Below the pieces are notes generated by a model, which searched no databases, was not told the DNA's origin, and was given only the letters and a program-made list of their open reading frames with translations. Of a stretch of DNA of 64,000 nt, positions 25,436 through 34,079 are shown one piece after another. The translations under genes were made by a program, and so were the position numbers. Numbering within the stretch: the stretch's first letter is position 1; each line of letters opens with the position of its first letter. Origin of the DNA: Cupriavidus plantarum (GTDB taxonomy: Bacteria; Pseudomonadota; Gammaproteobacteria; Burkholderiales; Burkholderiaceae); the NCBI RefSeq assembly GCF_905397285.1, contig NZ_CAJPUX010000002.1, positions 124,001 through 188,000 on the forward strand. Reading direction: 5' to 3'.

Positions 25436-25738
25436 ATGGTAAAGCTCGCATTGTTCGTTCGTCTGGAAGCCAAGCCGGGCAAGGAGAAGGAGGTTGAGAA
25501 CTTTCTTTTGAGCGGTCTACCGCTAGTGGAGGCGGAGCCCGCGACCACAGCGTGGTTCGGCATCCGCCTTGGACCGTCTACCTTTGGCATCTTCGATGCG
25601 TTTCCGGACGAGGCCGGGCGGGAGGCTCACCTTTCTGGCAAAGTTGCGGCCGCGCTCATGGAGAAGGCCGATACGCTATTCGCGAAGCCTCCGTCGATCG
25701 AGAAGGTAGACGTGCTGGCGGCAAAGCTGCCGGGCTGA
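25436..25738 (+). CDS. Antibiotic-biosynthesis-monooxygenase (ABM) domain protein
   Basis: About 100 residues forming one dimeric alpha-beta barrel of the ABM type: VKLALFVRLEAKPGKEKEVENFL at the start, then WFGIRLGPSTFGIFDAF and GREAHLSGKVAAALMEKA. Such proteins are small cofactor-free monooxygenases or quinone-related enzymes. ATG 25436 is preceded by CGGGAG. It is divergent from the reductase-like gene and convergent with a LysR gene. Confidence 0.85.
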   Translation: MVKLALFVRLEAKPGKEKEVENFLLSGLPLVEAEPATTAWFGIRLGPSTFGIFDAFPDEAGREAHLSGKVAAALMEKADTLFAKPPSIEKVDVLAAKLPG

Positions 25739-25786
25739 GTACACATTCCGGCGCGCAACACCCGTTCGTTGTAAGTCCCGTTTGGT

Positions 25787-26680
25787 CTATCCGATGTCTT
25801 GCGGGAATCCGGCTGCGGCTGTGAGGATGTGGGCCACGTCCGCACGATCCGACGGCGAAGCGAGGCCGATGCCCACCGATAGTTCCTCGCCCTCGACCAA
25901 CCGCCGGTAGACGATACCCGCGCGCCGCAGGGCAGTGAACGACTTCGGCAGCAGCGCGATACCGCGGCCGTTGGCGACCTCGCTGAGCAGGACATGGTGG
26001 TCCGTGGGCTCCCTGAGCTTTGGCGGTGCGAACCCATGGCGGGAGAAAACCGTCTGGCAGTGGTCGTAGAAGGCGGGCTGGCGTGCGCGCTCGAACCAGA
26101 AGACGCGCTCGCCTTGCAGGTCCGCGAGACGCACTGCCCTGCGCTTTGCCAGCCGATGCACCGACGGTATCGCCACGACCATGGGCAACCGATCGAGCTC
26201 GCGCAGATGGAGCCCGTCAGCGTCCGTCGGCAAGGCGATGAAGGCGGCATCCAGCTTGCCCGCCCGCATCTGCCGCACGAGCCGCGGCGAGGTATCCGAG
26301 AACGTCGTGACGACGGTGCCGGGGTGCGCGGCCTGCACCCGCTGCGCCAATCCTCGGAACCACGCCGGCTCGACGGCGCTGGTGAGCCCAAGCCGCAGAT
26401 TCGGTGGTAAGGCCTGCGTTACGACGGCCGCCTCGGCCTCGCGAAGCAATTTCGCTACGCCGCGGGCATAGGGCAGCAGCTTCTCCCCCGCGGCGGTGAG
26501 CGTTACGCCTTTGGTGTTCCGCTCGAACAACCGCACCCCTAACCGCTCCTCGAGCTCCCGCACCGCTCTGCTGAGCGGCGGCTGGGAGAGATGCAGCCGC
26601 TCGGCCGCTTGCCGAAAACTCAGCGTCTCGGCGACGGCCAGGAACAGCGAAAGGGATCGGGAATCGAGGCGTTGGACCAT
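25787..26680 (-). CDS. LysR-family regulator, divergent to an AhpD-like gene
   Basis: 297 residues. Typical helix-turn-helix (FRQAAERLHLSQPPLSRAVRELEERLGVRLFERNTKGVTLTAAGEKL) and effector domain, with VFWFERARQPAFYDH and GIALLPKSFTALRRAGIVYR near the C-terminus. This pattern is close to BenM/CatM-like regulators of aromatic catabolism, a loose resemblance only. The start lies 82 bp from the divergent carboxymuconolactone-decarboxylase-family gene. Confidence 0.92.
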   Translation of the reverse strand: MVQRLDSRSLSLFLAVAETLSFRQAAERLHLSQPPLSRAVRELEERLGVRLFERNTKGVTLTAAGEKLLPYARGVAKLLREAEAAVVTQALPPNLRLGLTSAVEPAWFRGLAQRVQAAHPGTVVTTFSDTSPRLVRQMRAGKLDAAFIALPTDADGLHLRELDRLPMVVAIPSVHRLAKRRAVRLADLQGERVFWFERARQPAFYDHCQTVFSRHGFAPPKLREPTDHHVLLSEVANGRGIALLPKSFTALRRAGIVYRRLVEGEELSVGIGLASPSDRADVAHILTAAAGFPQDIG

Positions 26681-26762
26681 ATCAAAAAGGTATCACAACA
26701 TTGGTCATTCGCACATCGATCGGTGGCTCGTACAGTGGCTGCATTCAACAAGGAGGTGGAAC

Positions 26763-27155
26763 ATGAGCGTCGATCGTTACGAACAAGGTTTGCGCATGCT
26801 GTCCGCAGTGGATGGCACGGCTGGCATCGAGGTCATCGAGTCGCTGAGGAAGTCGTTTCCGGATTTCGCCCGCTATATCGTCGAGTTTCCATTCGGCGAT
26901 ATCTATGCGAGATCGGGACTGGGCCTGCGCGAACGAGAACTGGCAACCGTCGCAGCCCTGTGCGCACTGGGCAATGCCCGTCCGCAACTGCGTGTACACG
27001 TTCATGCAGCCTTGCATGTGGGATGCACGCCGGGAGAGGTGGTGGAGGTGGTGATGCAGATGGCGGTCTACGCTGGGTTTCCGGCGGCGTTGAATGGGTT
27101 GGCGGTGGTGAAGGAGGTGTTCGAAGAGATGGGGGTGGGGTTGCCATTGGCGTGA
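26763..27155 (+). CDS. Carboxymuconolactone decarboxylase (AhpD-like) family protein
   Basis: About 130 residues. FPDFARYIVEFPFGDIYARSGLGLRERELATVAALCALGNARPQLRVHVHAALHVGCTPGEVVEVV is the CMD signature order (given here only to locate it, residues about 30-96). The AhpD-type C-x-x-C is absent, so it is the gamma-carboxymuconolactone-decarboxylase or unknown branch rather than a peroxidase. AAGGAGG precedes ATG 26763 at good spacing. The divergent LysR gene is its probable regulator. Confidence 0.88.
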   Translation: MSVDRYEQGLRMLSAVDGTAGIEVIESLRKSFPDFARYIVEFPFGDIYARSGLGLRERELATVAALCALGNARPQLRVHVHAALHVGCTPGEVVEVVMQMAVYAGFPAALNGLAVVKEVFEEMGVGLPLA

Positions 27156-27255
27156 CCCTGCCTTCAACGTTTTTGTATGACTCGTACGGCTGAGCGTACG
27201 ACGCTGCGGTGCGTACTCGCTTATCGTCTGGGGTCGTCCCCAACGCTTTAACCGC

Positions 27256-27663
27256 ATGTACACCAAAGGCACATTCCTCGAACTTCAGTTTTCCGCGCAA
27301 CGCCTCAACGACACTGCCGGGGAGCCTTATTGGATCGATCTTTCGCGCGAGGAAGCGCGGCAGTTGTATGAGGCGTTGCAGCGGCGGTTGGAGGCGGATC
27401 TGGCAGACACCGCGGCGCCGTTGGTGGTGGCGCTGGATGTCATTGCCGAGGCGCCGGTTCAGACCAAGGCGGAAACGCCGCGCGTGGCTGAGGCTGAATT
27501 TCAGCAGTGGGTGTGTCTGCTTTGCGGCTGGGTGTATGACGAGGCCGAGGGGTTGCCCGAAGAGGGGATTCCGCCCGGCACCAAGTGGGCGGATGTCCCC
27601 GACGACTGGCGTTGTCCGCTGTGCGATGTCGGCAAGGAAGACTTTGCGATGGTGCCGCTGTGA
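27256..27663 (+). CDS. Rubredoxin-domain protein with novel N-terminal part
   Basis: 135 residues. The C-terminal 55 residues form a rubredoxin: WVCLLCGWVYDEAEGLPEEG, then W-x-x-VPDDWRCPLCDVGK, giving two C-x-x-C pairs for one Fe. The first 75 residues (MYTKGTFLELQFSAQRLNDT...) are not a domain I recognise and are predicted helical and acidic. Rubredoxins pass electrons to hydroxylases or to oxidative-stress enzymes; no clear partner is adjacent. Confidence 0.88.
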   Translation: MYTKGTFLELQFSAQRLNDTAGEPYWIDLSREEARQLYEALQRRLEADLADTAAPLVVALDVIAEAPVQTKAETPRVAEAEFQQWVCLLCGWVYDEAEGLPEEGIPPGTKWADVPDDWRCPLCDVGKEDFAMVPL

Positions 27664-27805
27664 TTCTCCTCTGATACCGCGCTGTGATTCCGTTTTGATC
27701 CATTACGACGACGTCTTCGTATCGGGAATATCCGGCATATCGGGCAGGAAGTTGTAGCGGCATTCAGGCCACCGCTTTGGCCTGGATCTTGCGTCCCACT
27801 CGGGT

Positions 27806-28756
27806 ATGCCTCCCGATCCACATACGCCCCGAACTTCCCGGGGCACGCCCGCGAGCACGCCGCTCAACCTGCGCCAGATCGAAGTGTTCCACGCCATCAT
27901 GGTCGCGGGCTCGCTGAGCGAGGCGGGCCGCATGCTGTGCGTGTCGCAACCCGCGATCAGCCGCGTGCTGGCCACCATCGAATCGCGCATTCGCTTCGCG
28001 CTGTTCGATCGTGAGCGCGGGCGGTTGCATCCCACGCCCGAAGCGCACCGGCTCTTTGCGGAAGTGCGGCCGATTCTCGATGGCGTGCGCCGCTTCAACG
28101 AGGTGGCGGCCAGTCTCGCCGAGCATGGCGATGGCAGGCTATCGATCGTGTCGAGCCCGAGCTATAGCGAATGGCTGATGCCGCGCGCGATCCAGCGTTT
28201 CCGGCATCGGCATCCGTCGGTGCGCGTGCACTACCGCCCGCTGCCGTTCGACGCGCTGTTGCCCTTCGTCGCCCAGGGCCAGGCGGACCTCTGCATTGCA
28301 TCGATGGCGCCCCCCGACGGCTCGCAACTGCGGGCGCGCGAGATCGGCGAGGGCAACATCATGTGCGCCGTCCCGCGTGGGCACCCCCTGGCGGAGTACG
28401 AGGAACTCACCGTCGATGATCTGCGTGGCTCGACGTTCATCGGCTACGGCGGCGATACACCGTTCGGCCGGCTCTCCGCCCAGTTCCTGACCTCCGAACG
28501 CGGCACGCTTGTGCCCGATATCGAGATCCGCTCGACGCCGGAAGCGATGGCGCTCGTGCGCGAAGGCGTCGGCGTCGCGCTGATGGAGTCCTTCGGCTAC
28601 ACGCCCGAAGGCGCGGGGGATATCGTCCTCAAGCCGATTCGTCCTGCCCTGGCCCACAAGATCTACCTCATCCACTCGCGACAGCAGGCCATGTCGACGC
28701 TGGCGAAGGGTTTCGTCGCAACCCTCACGCATCTGCTCGCGCAGCGGACGCAGTGA
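27806..28756 (+). CDS. LysR-family regulator ahead of the D-amino-acid operon
   Basis: 316 residues. NLRQIEVFHAIMVAGSLSEAGRMLCVSQPAISRVLATIESRI is the DNA-binding domain; the effector domain has VSSPSYSEWLMPRAIQRF, GQADLCIASMAPPDG and EGVGVALMESFGY. It is co-directional with, and 254 bp upstream of, the carbamoylase operon. A LysR-type inverted repeat lies in that gap. ATG 27806 lacks a strong ribosome binding site. Confidence 0.92.
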   Translation: MPPDPHTPRTSRGTPASTPLNLRQIEVFHAIMVAGSLSEAGRMLCVSQPAISRVLATIESRIRFALFDRERGRLHPTPEAHRLFAEVRPILDGVRRFNEVAASLAEHGDGRLSIVSSPSYSEWLMPRAIQRFRHRHPSVRVHYRPLPFDALLPFVAQGQADLCIASMAPPDGSQLRAREIGEGNIMCAVPRGHPLAEYEELTVDDLRGSTFIGYGGDTPFGRLSAQFLTSERGTLVPDIEIRSTPEAMALVREGVGVALMESFGYTPEGAGDIVLKPIRPALAHKIYLIHSRQQAMSTLAKGFVATLTHLLAQRTQ

Positions 28757-28812
28757 GTGTGGCGGCGTCGCGACGACAGCGCGCGCGGCGGCATCAATGT
28801 TTGTCGGCAGGC

Positions 28813-28829
28813 CATAACGCCCGGTTATG
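28813..28829. promoter_or_regulatory. LysR-type inverted repeat upstream of the carbamoylase gene
   Basis: CATAAC and GTTATG form a perfect 6-bp inverted repeat with a 5-bp centre, close to the ATAAC-N-GTTAT style used by many LysR proteins. It sits in the gap between the LysR gene and its likely target operon, 182 bp before the first start codon. Confidence 0.5.
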
Positions 28830-29010
28830 GGGCGGGAGCGGGAAAGCCCCGCTTCGCCGCGCGCGAACCCTTGCCGCATCGGGCCTGGCGGCTCCCGCAG
28901 CCGCATAGGGCAAGCCGACTCGGCGCGCGGCCCGCGCGCTTCCGGCCCGATGGCCCCGTCCCTACACTGGCCCTGCCATCAACGCCCGATGCTCCACGCA
29001 CGCCAGATTC

Positions 29011-30012
29011 ATGACACGACTCATCACCGTAGCGGCCGCCCAACTCGGCCCGATTCAGAAACACGAAGGCCGCGACGTCGCGGTCGGCCGCATGGTGCGG
29101 TTGCTCGAGCGCGCGCACCGGCGTGGTGCGCAAGTGGTCGTTTTCCCCGAACTGGCCCTGACGACGTTCTTCCCACGCTGGTATCACGAAGACCTCGACG
29201 AAGCGGACGGCTGGTACGAGACGCAGTTGCCGTCGCCCGCCACGCAGCCGTTGTTCGACGCCATCCGCCGCTATGGCCTGACCGTGTACCTCGGTTATGC
29301 GGAGATCGCGTTCGAGCCCGACGAGACGGGCATCGCGCGCAAGCGCCGTTTCAACACGTCGGTCGTCATCGCGCCGTCCGGCGAGATCGTCCTGAAATAT
29401 CGCAAGGTCCATCTGCCGGGCCACGCCGAGTTCGCGACGCATCGCAAGGTCCAGCATCTGGAAAAGCGCTACTTCGAACCGGGCAACCTCGGTTTCCCCG
29501 TGACGCGCGCGCCGATCGGCGACGTCGATGTAAACGTCGGCATGATGATCTGCAATGACCGCCGCTGGCCCGAGTCGTGGCGTGTGCTCGGTCTGCAGCA
29601 GGTGGAACTGGTCATGCTCGGCTACAACACACCGAGCATGAATCAGGAGAACCGCGGTTTCGAGGCCCATCACCTGCGCGTGTTCCACTCGCAGCTGTCG
29701 ATCCAGGCCGGGGCCTACCAGAACGCGACGTTCGCCGTGGCCGTGGCCAAGGCCGGCACGGAGGATGGCTGCGAAATGTTCGGCCACTCGATCATCGTCA
29801 ACCCGCAGGGCGAGATCATGGCGCAGGCCACGACGTGGGACGACGAACTCATCGTGGCCGATTGCAATCTGGACCTCTGCGAGCTGGGCCGTTCGACGGT
29901 GTTCAACTTCGAGAAGCATCGCCGCGTGGAAGCATATGGCCGCATCACCGCGCAGACGGGCAGCGAAGCGCCGCCAGCCTGGACACCGGCCCGGACGCCG
30001 GCTTCCGAATGA
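29011..30012 (+). CDS. N-carbamoyl-D-amino acid hydrolase (nitrilase superfamily)
   Basis: 333 residues, cytoplasmic. It hydrolyses N-carbamoyl-D-amino acids to D-amino acid, CO2 and NH3. The catalytic triad is visible: Glu47 (VVFPELALTTFFPRW), Lys132 (YRKVHLPGHAEF) and Cys181 (MICNDRRWPESWRV). These blocks, QHLEKRYFEPGNLGFPV and GHSIIVNPQGEI, match the well-known Agrobacterium D-carbamoylases along the whole length. First gene of a five-gene operon; the stop overlaps the next start (ATGA). No hydantoinase is in the window, so the carbamoyl substrate may be imported. Confidence 0.92.
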   Translation: MTRLITVAAAQLGPIQKHEGRDVAVGRMVRLLERAHRRGAQVVVFPELALTTFFPRWYHEDLDEADGWYETQLPSPATQPLFDAIRRYGLTVYLGYAEIAFEPDETGIARKRRFNTSVVIAPSGEIVLKYRKVHLPGHAEFATHRKVQHLEKRYFEPGNLGFPVTRAPIGDVDVNVGMMICNDRRWPESWRVLGLQQVELVMLGYNTPSMNQENRGFEAHHLRVFHSQLSIQAGAYQNATFAVAVAKAGTEDGCEMFGHSIIVNPQGEIMAQATTWDDELIVADCNLDLCELGRSTVFNFEKHRRVEAYGRITAQTGSEAPPAWTPARTPASE

Positions 30013-31085
30013 TGGAGGCGACATTGCACACCACCGCACGTCCTTCATTACCCGCCACCATTCATCACGAGATGCTCGGCGAGATGCGCGTGCCCGTGTT
30101 CGCCGATGTCGAACGCGCGGCCGGCGCGCTCGCCCCGCATGTTGTGCGGACGCCGCTGCTGCGCAGCGCGCGGCTCGATGCGCTGGCCGGCGCACCGGTG
30201 TGGATCAAGCCCGAATGCCTGCAGGTGACCGGTTCGTTCAAGGCGCGGGGCGCCCTCAACGCATTGCTCGCGATGGACGCGGCCGCGCGCGCGCGTGGCG
30301 TCGTCGCGTATTCCACGGGCAATCATGGGCAGGCCATCGCATGGGCGGCAAAGCGGCTTGGCGTCGAGGCGACGATCGTGATGCCCGTGGATGCGCCGCG
30401 CAACAAGGTGGACCGCGCGCTGGCACAGGGCGCACGCGTCGTGCATTACGACCGCCGCCACGAGAGCCGCGAGACCATCGGCATGCGCCTGCTCGCGGAG
30501 ACCGGTGGCACGCTGGTGCCACCCGGCGATCATCCCGACGTGCTTGCCGCGCAAGGCACGCTCGCGCTGGAAGCGCTTCAGGATCTGCCATCGGCCGCGC
30601 GCCGAAACCTTGGGACCTTTGCCGCGCCGTGTGGCGGTGGCGGGATGCTTGCGGGATGCGGTCTGGCGATCGAAGCGATCAGCCCCGGCACACGCATCGT
30701 CGCCGCGGAGCCCGCGGCGTTCGACGACACCGTGCGTTCGTTGCGGAGCGGTCAGCGTGAGACCAACCCTGCCGGCGCCGCGTCAATCTGCGATGCCTTG
30801 CAGGCCGTCACGCCGGCCGAGTTGCCCTTTGCGATCAATGGCCGCTATCTCGATGCCGCGCATGCGGTCACCGACGCGGAAGTTGCGACCGCGATTCGCT
30901 TTGCGCTCGAGGAACTGCGGCTGCTCGTGGAACCGGGTGGCGCCGTCGCGCTGGCGGCGCTGCTCGCCGGTTACATCGATCTGGAGGGCCGCGATGCGGT
31001 GGTCGTCCTGTCCGGCGGAAACATCGATCTGCCCCTTCTACAAATGATGCTGCAGTCCACTGCGGCCGCCCAGCACGGGGCCTGA
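30009..31085 (+). CDS. PLP-dependent threonine/serine dehydratase-like enzyme
   Basis: About 358 residues, fold-type II PLP enzyme. PLP lysine is K78 in VTGSFKARGALNAL, the Asn-Gly loop is STGNHGQAIAWAAKRLG, and the phosphate-binding glycine loop is CGGGGMLAGCG. SGGNID closes the site. It lacks a C-terminal ACT domain, so it is the catabolic kind, not feedback-regulated IlvA. Within an operon for D-amino-acid derivatives it could deaminate or racemise Ser/Thr-type products. Start codon overlaps the upstream stop; ATG 30012 is an equally good alternative. Confidence 0.88.
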   Translation: MMEATLHTTARPSLPATIHHEMLGEMRVPVFADVERAAGALAPHVVRTPLLRSARLDALAGAPVWIKPECLQVTGSFKARGALNALLAMDAAARARGVVAYSTGNHGQAIAWAAKRLGVEATIVMPVDAPRNKVDRALAQGARVVHYDRRHESRETIGMRLLAETGGTLVPPGDHPDVLAAQGTLALEALQDLPSAARRNLGTFAAPCGGGGMLAGCGLAIEAISPGTRIVAAEPAAFDDTVRSLRSGQRETNPAGAASICDALQAVTPAELPFAINGRYLDAAHAVTDAEVATAIRFALEELRLLVEPGGAVALAALLAGYIDLEGRDAVVVLSGGNIDLPLLQMMLQSTAAAQHGA

Positions 31086-31157
31086 GACAACCCCTTGCCC
31101 ATGCCGGCGCGCGCGCCGGATTACCGCCAACCCCCGCTGAACCAGGAATCGCTGCAT

Positions 31158-32153
31158 ATGTCTCTCACCTTCACTCCCCTCCGTGCCGTGACCCGCATCG
31201 CGCGCATGGCGATTGCCGCCGCATCGCTGCTCCTGTCGGCGCAGGCGTTCGCCGCCTATCCCGACCGCCCGATCACGCTGATCGTACCGTTCAACGCAGG
31301 CACCACGCCCGACATCGTGTCGCGCCTGCTCGCGGACGCGGTGAGCCGCGACCTCGGCCAGACCGTCGTCGTCATGAATCGCGTGGGTGCGTCCGGCATC
31401 ATCGGCACGCAGGCCGTCATCAGTGCGCCGGCCGATGGCTACACGATCGGGTTCGCCAACGTGGCGACGCTCGCCATCAACCAGTCGCTGTACAAGAAGC
31501 TTCCGTACGACGCGGACAAGCAGCTCGCGCCGGTGGCATTGACGGGCTATGTGCAGAACGTGCTGGCGGTGCGCAAGGACCTCGGCGTGAAGAGCGTGGC
31601 GGAACTCGTGGCGAAGGCGAAGGCCGCGCCCGGCAAACTAGCCGTGGCTTCGGGCGGCAATGGCACCACGGGCCATCTGAGCGCCGAGATGTTCAAGTCG
31701 ATGGCCGGCGTGCAGATCACGCACGTGCCGTACAAGGGCGGTCCGGAGGCGGATCTTGCGCTGCTGCGCGGAGAAGTGGATCTCGTCTTCGAGAACATTA
31801 CGTCGATCTCGCCGTATCTGAAGAACGGTAGCGTGGTGCCGCTGGCCGTCACGGGCAAGCAGCGCGACAGTCGCCTGCCGCAACTGCCGACGATGGCCGA
31901 GAGCGGCCTCAAGGACTACCAGGCCGTGGCATGGACCGGTTATGTCGCACCGGCCGGCACCGATCCGCAGATCCTCGACATGCTGAACCGCGCGTTCAAC
32001 AAGGCGGCCAATTCAGATGCCATCAAGGCGCGCCTCGCGGATATGGCGTATGAAGTCACCACGGGTCCGCGCAGCGCGTTGTTCGACCTTGCGCACAAGG
32101 AACGTCCGATCTGGGCGGGCGTGATCCGCACGTCGGGCGCGACGCTGGATTGA
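31158..32153 (+). CDS. Bug/TctC-family periplasmic solute receptor
   Basis: About 331 residues. Signal peptide to about residue 32 (SLLLSAQAFAA), then the family opening YPDRPITLIVPFNAGTTPD and the conserved GASGIIGTQAVISAPADGYT and HVPYKGGPEADLALLRGEVD blocks. Bug proteins bind carboxylates and often work without a dedicated transporter nearby, as here. By position it should capture an N-acyl or N-carbamoyl amino acid, or a related acid. ATG 31158 is the start that exposes the signal peptide. Confidence 0.93.
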   Translation: MSLTFTPLRAVTRIARMAIAAASLLLSAQAFAAYPDRPITLIVPFNAGTTPDIVSRLLADAVSRDLGQTVVVMNRVGASGIIGTQAVISAPADGYTIGFANVATLAINQSLYKKLPYDADKQLAPVALTGYVQNVLAVRKDLGVKSVAELVAKAKAAPGKLAVASGGNGTTGHLSAEMFKSMAGVQITHVPYKGGPEADLALLRGEVDLVFENITSISPYLKNGSVVPLAVTGKQRDSRLPQLPTMAESGLKDYQAVAWTGYVAPAGTDPQILDMLNRAFNKAANSDAIKARLADMAYEVTTGPRSALFDLAHKERPIWAGVIRTSGATLD

Positions 32154-32158
32154 CGATC

Positions 32159-33613
32159 ATGGCCGACTTCGACGTAGTGCTGCGTGGAGGCACCGTCATC
32201 GACGGAACGAGCGCGCCGCGATTCGATGCGGACGTGGCCATCGACGGCCAGCGCATCGCGGCCATCGGCGATTTGTCGGCAGCGCGCGGTGGGGTCGAGC
32301 TCGATGCGCGCGGGCATATCGTTGCGCCGGGATTCATCGATGCGCATACGCACGATGACCGCTATCTGATGCAGCATCCGTTGATGCCGGCCAAGCTGAG
32401 CCAGGGCGTGACCACCGTCGTCACCGGCAATTGCGGCATCAGCCTCGCGCCGTGGTGCGCGACGGCGGGGCAGCCGGTGCCGCCGCCGCTCGACCTGCTC
32501 GGTGAGGATCCGTCCACGTTCCGCTACACCGTGTTCGGGGATTATCTCGATGCGCTCGAGCGCGCGGCGCCCGCCGTCAATGCCGCCTGTCTCGTGGGCC
32601 ATACCACGCTGCGTGTCGCCGTCATGAACCGGCTTGACCGCGCGGCGACCGAGACGGAGATCGCCGCCATGCAGGCGTTGCTGCGCGATGCGATGGTGGC
32701 GGGCGCGTGTGGCATGTCCACGGGCGCGGCATATCCGGCAGCCATGCCGGCGACCACCGACGAGATGTCGCGCGTGGCGTCGGCCATGCGGGGCTTCGGC
32801 GGCGTGCACGCGAGCCATATCCGCGACGAGGGCGACCGCGTGTGCGAGGCGATCGACGAGGCCGTGATCGTCGGCGCGGCTGCCAAGGCGGGGACGGTGG
32901 TGTCGCATCACAAGCTGATCGGCCCGAAGAATCACGGGCGATCGGTGGAAACGCTCGGGCACCTGTCGCGGGCGATGCAGCACCACTGCTTGGGCCTGGA
33001 CTGCTATCCCTATCAGGCGGGTTCGACGATCCTGCGCAAGGATCGTCTGGCCGTATCGAGCCGCGTGATCGTGACGCGCTCGCAGCCACATCCCGAATTC
33101 GCGGGGCAGGACCTCGACGCCATCGCCGCGCAAATGGGCCTGTCGCCGGAGGATACGGTCGACGCGCTGCAACCGGCGGGCGCCATCTACTTCCTGATGG
33201 ATGAGGCCGACGTGCGCCGCATCCTCGCCTTCCCGCAGACGATGATCGGCTCGGACGGCCTGCCGCACGACCCCGTTCCTCATCCGCGACTGTGGGGCAC
33301 GTTCCCGCGCGTGCTGGGACACTATAGCCGCGATGTCGGCCTGTTCCCGCTCGAAACCGCGGTCCACAAGATGAGCGGCCTGACCGCGCGGCATTTCGGC
33401 CTGACCGGCCGTGGCGTGTTGGCCGAAGGCAACTACGCGGATATCACCGTGTTCGACGCGGCGCGTATCATCGACACCGCGACGTTCGAGCAACCCGTCG
33501 CGCAGGCCGCGGGCATCGTCTGCGTGCTCGTCAACGGCGAGGTGGCATGGCGCGACGGCGCTCCCACGGGCGCGCGGGCAGGCACTGTGCTCCGGCGCGG
33601 CCATTCCGCATAA
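32159..33613 (+). CDS. N-acyl-D-amino acid deacylase (D-aminoacylase) family amidohydrolase
   Basis: About 484 residues. Opens with the amidohydrolase pattern VVLRGGTVIDGTSAPRFDADVAIDG and the metal site PGFIDAHTHDDRYL. Later VTTVVTGNCGISLAPW, VSHHKLIGPKNHGRS, IGSDGLPHDPVPHPRLWGTF and GLTGRGVLAEGNYADITVFD follow in D-aminoacylase order. It removes the acyl group from N-acyl-D-amino acids. ATG 32159 is taken; TTG 32150 overlapping the upstream stop is possible. Translationally close to the Bug receptor and followed by a VOC protein. Confidence 0.92.
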   Translation: MADFDVVLRGGTVIDGTSAPRFDADVAIDGQRIAAIGDLSAARGGVELDARGHIVAPGFIDAHTHDDRYLMQHPLMPAKLSQGVTTVVTGNCGISLAPWCATAGQPVPPPLDLLGEDPSTFRYTVFGDYLDALERAAPAVNAACLVGHTTLRVAVMNRLDRAATETEIAAMQALLRDAMVAGACGMSTGAAYPAAMPATTDEMSRVASAMRGFGGVHASHIRDEGDRVCEAIDEAVIVGAAAKAGTVVSHHKLIGPKNHGRSVETLGHLSRAMQHHCLGLDCYPYQAGSTILRKDRLAVSSRVIVTRSQPHPEFAGQDLDAIAAQMGLSPEDTVDALQPAGAIYFLMDEADVRRILAFPQTMIGSDGLPHDPVPHPRLWGTFPRVLGHYSRDVGLFPLETAVHKMSGLTARHFGLTGRGVLAEGNYADITVFDAARIIDTATFEQPVAQAAGIVCVLVNGEVAWRDGAPTGARAGTVLRRGHSA

Positions 33614-33641
33614 CCTTCCGACTTTCGATCTTCAACGCTCC

Positions 33642-34067
33642 ATGACGCAATCGCCGCAGTCCGTTTTTCATTTCGCCTTCAACATCACGAACCTCGACGA
33701 AGCGCGCCGCTTCTACGGCGACGTACTCGGCTGCAAGGAAGGCCGCAGCACCGACACGTGGGTCGACTTCGACTTCTTCGGCCACCAGATCTCGCTCCAT
33801 CTCGGCAAACCGTTCGAGACGGCCCGCACGGGCCGCGTCGGCAACGCCATGGTCCCAATGCCGCATTTCGGCATCATCCTGCTGCTCCCCGACTGGCGCG
33901 CTCTGGCCGACCGCCTGACCGCCGCCAACACCGACTTCGTCCTCGCACCGCAGGTCCGCTTCGAAGGCGAACCGGGCGAGCAATGGACCATGTTCTTCAC
34001 GGACCCGTTCGGTAATCCGATCGAAGTGAAGGGGTTCAAGAGCTGGGAGGCGGTGTACGCGCATTGA
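33642..34067 (+). CDS. VOC-family (glyoxalase-like) protein
   Basis: About 141 residues with two beta-alpha-beta-beta-beta modules: VFHFAFNITNLDEARRFYGDVLGCKEG and TMFFTDPFGNPIEVKGF. Metal-ligand candidates are His10 (VFHFAF), a His in FFGHQISLHLG and the Glu in NPIEVKG. Last gene of the D-amino-acid operon. It could be a lyase, dioxygenase or epimerase; sequence alone does not decide. Confidence 0.87.
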   Translation: MTQSPQSVFHFAFNITNLDEARRFYGDVLGCKEGRSTDTWVDFDFFGHQISLHLGKPFETARTGRVGNAMVPMPHFGIILLLPDWRALADRLTAANTDFVLAPQVRFEGEPGEQWTMFFTDPFGNPIEVKGFKSWEAVYAH

Positions 34068-34079
34068 TCGATGCGACCG

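Noticed and set aside
31940-33604. 554-codon minus-strand frame opposite the D-aminoacylase gene
   Set aside because: Antisense shadow of a conserved amidohydrolase with no domain of its own.
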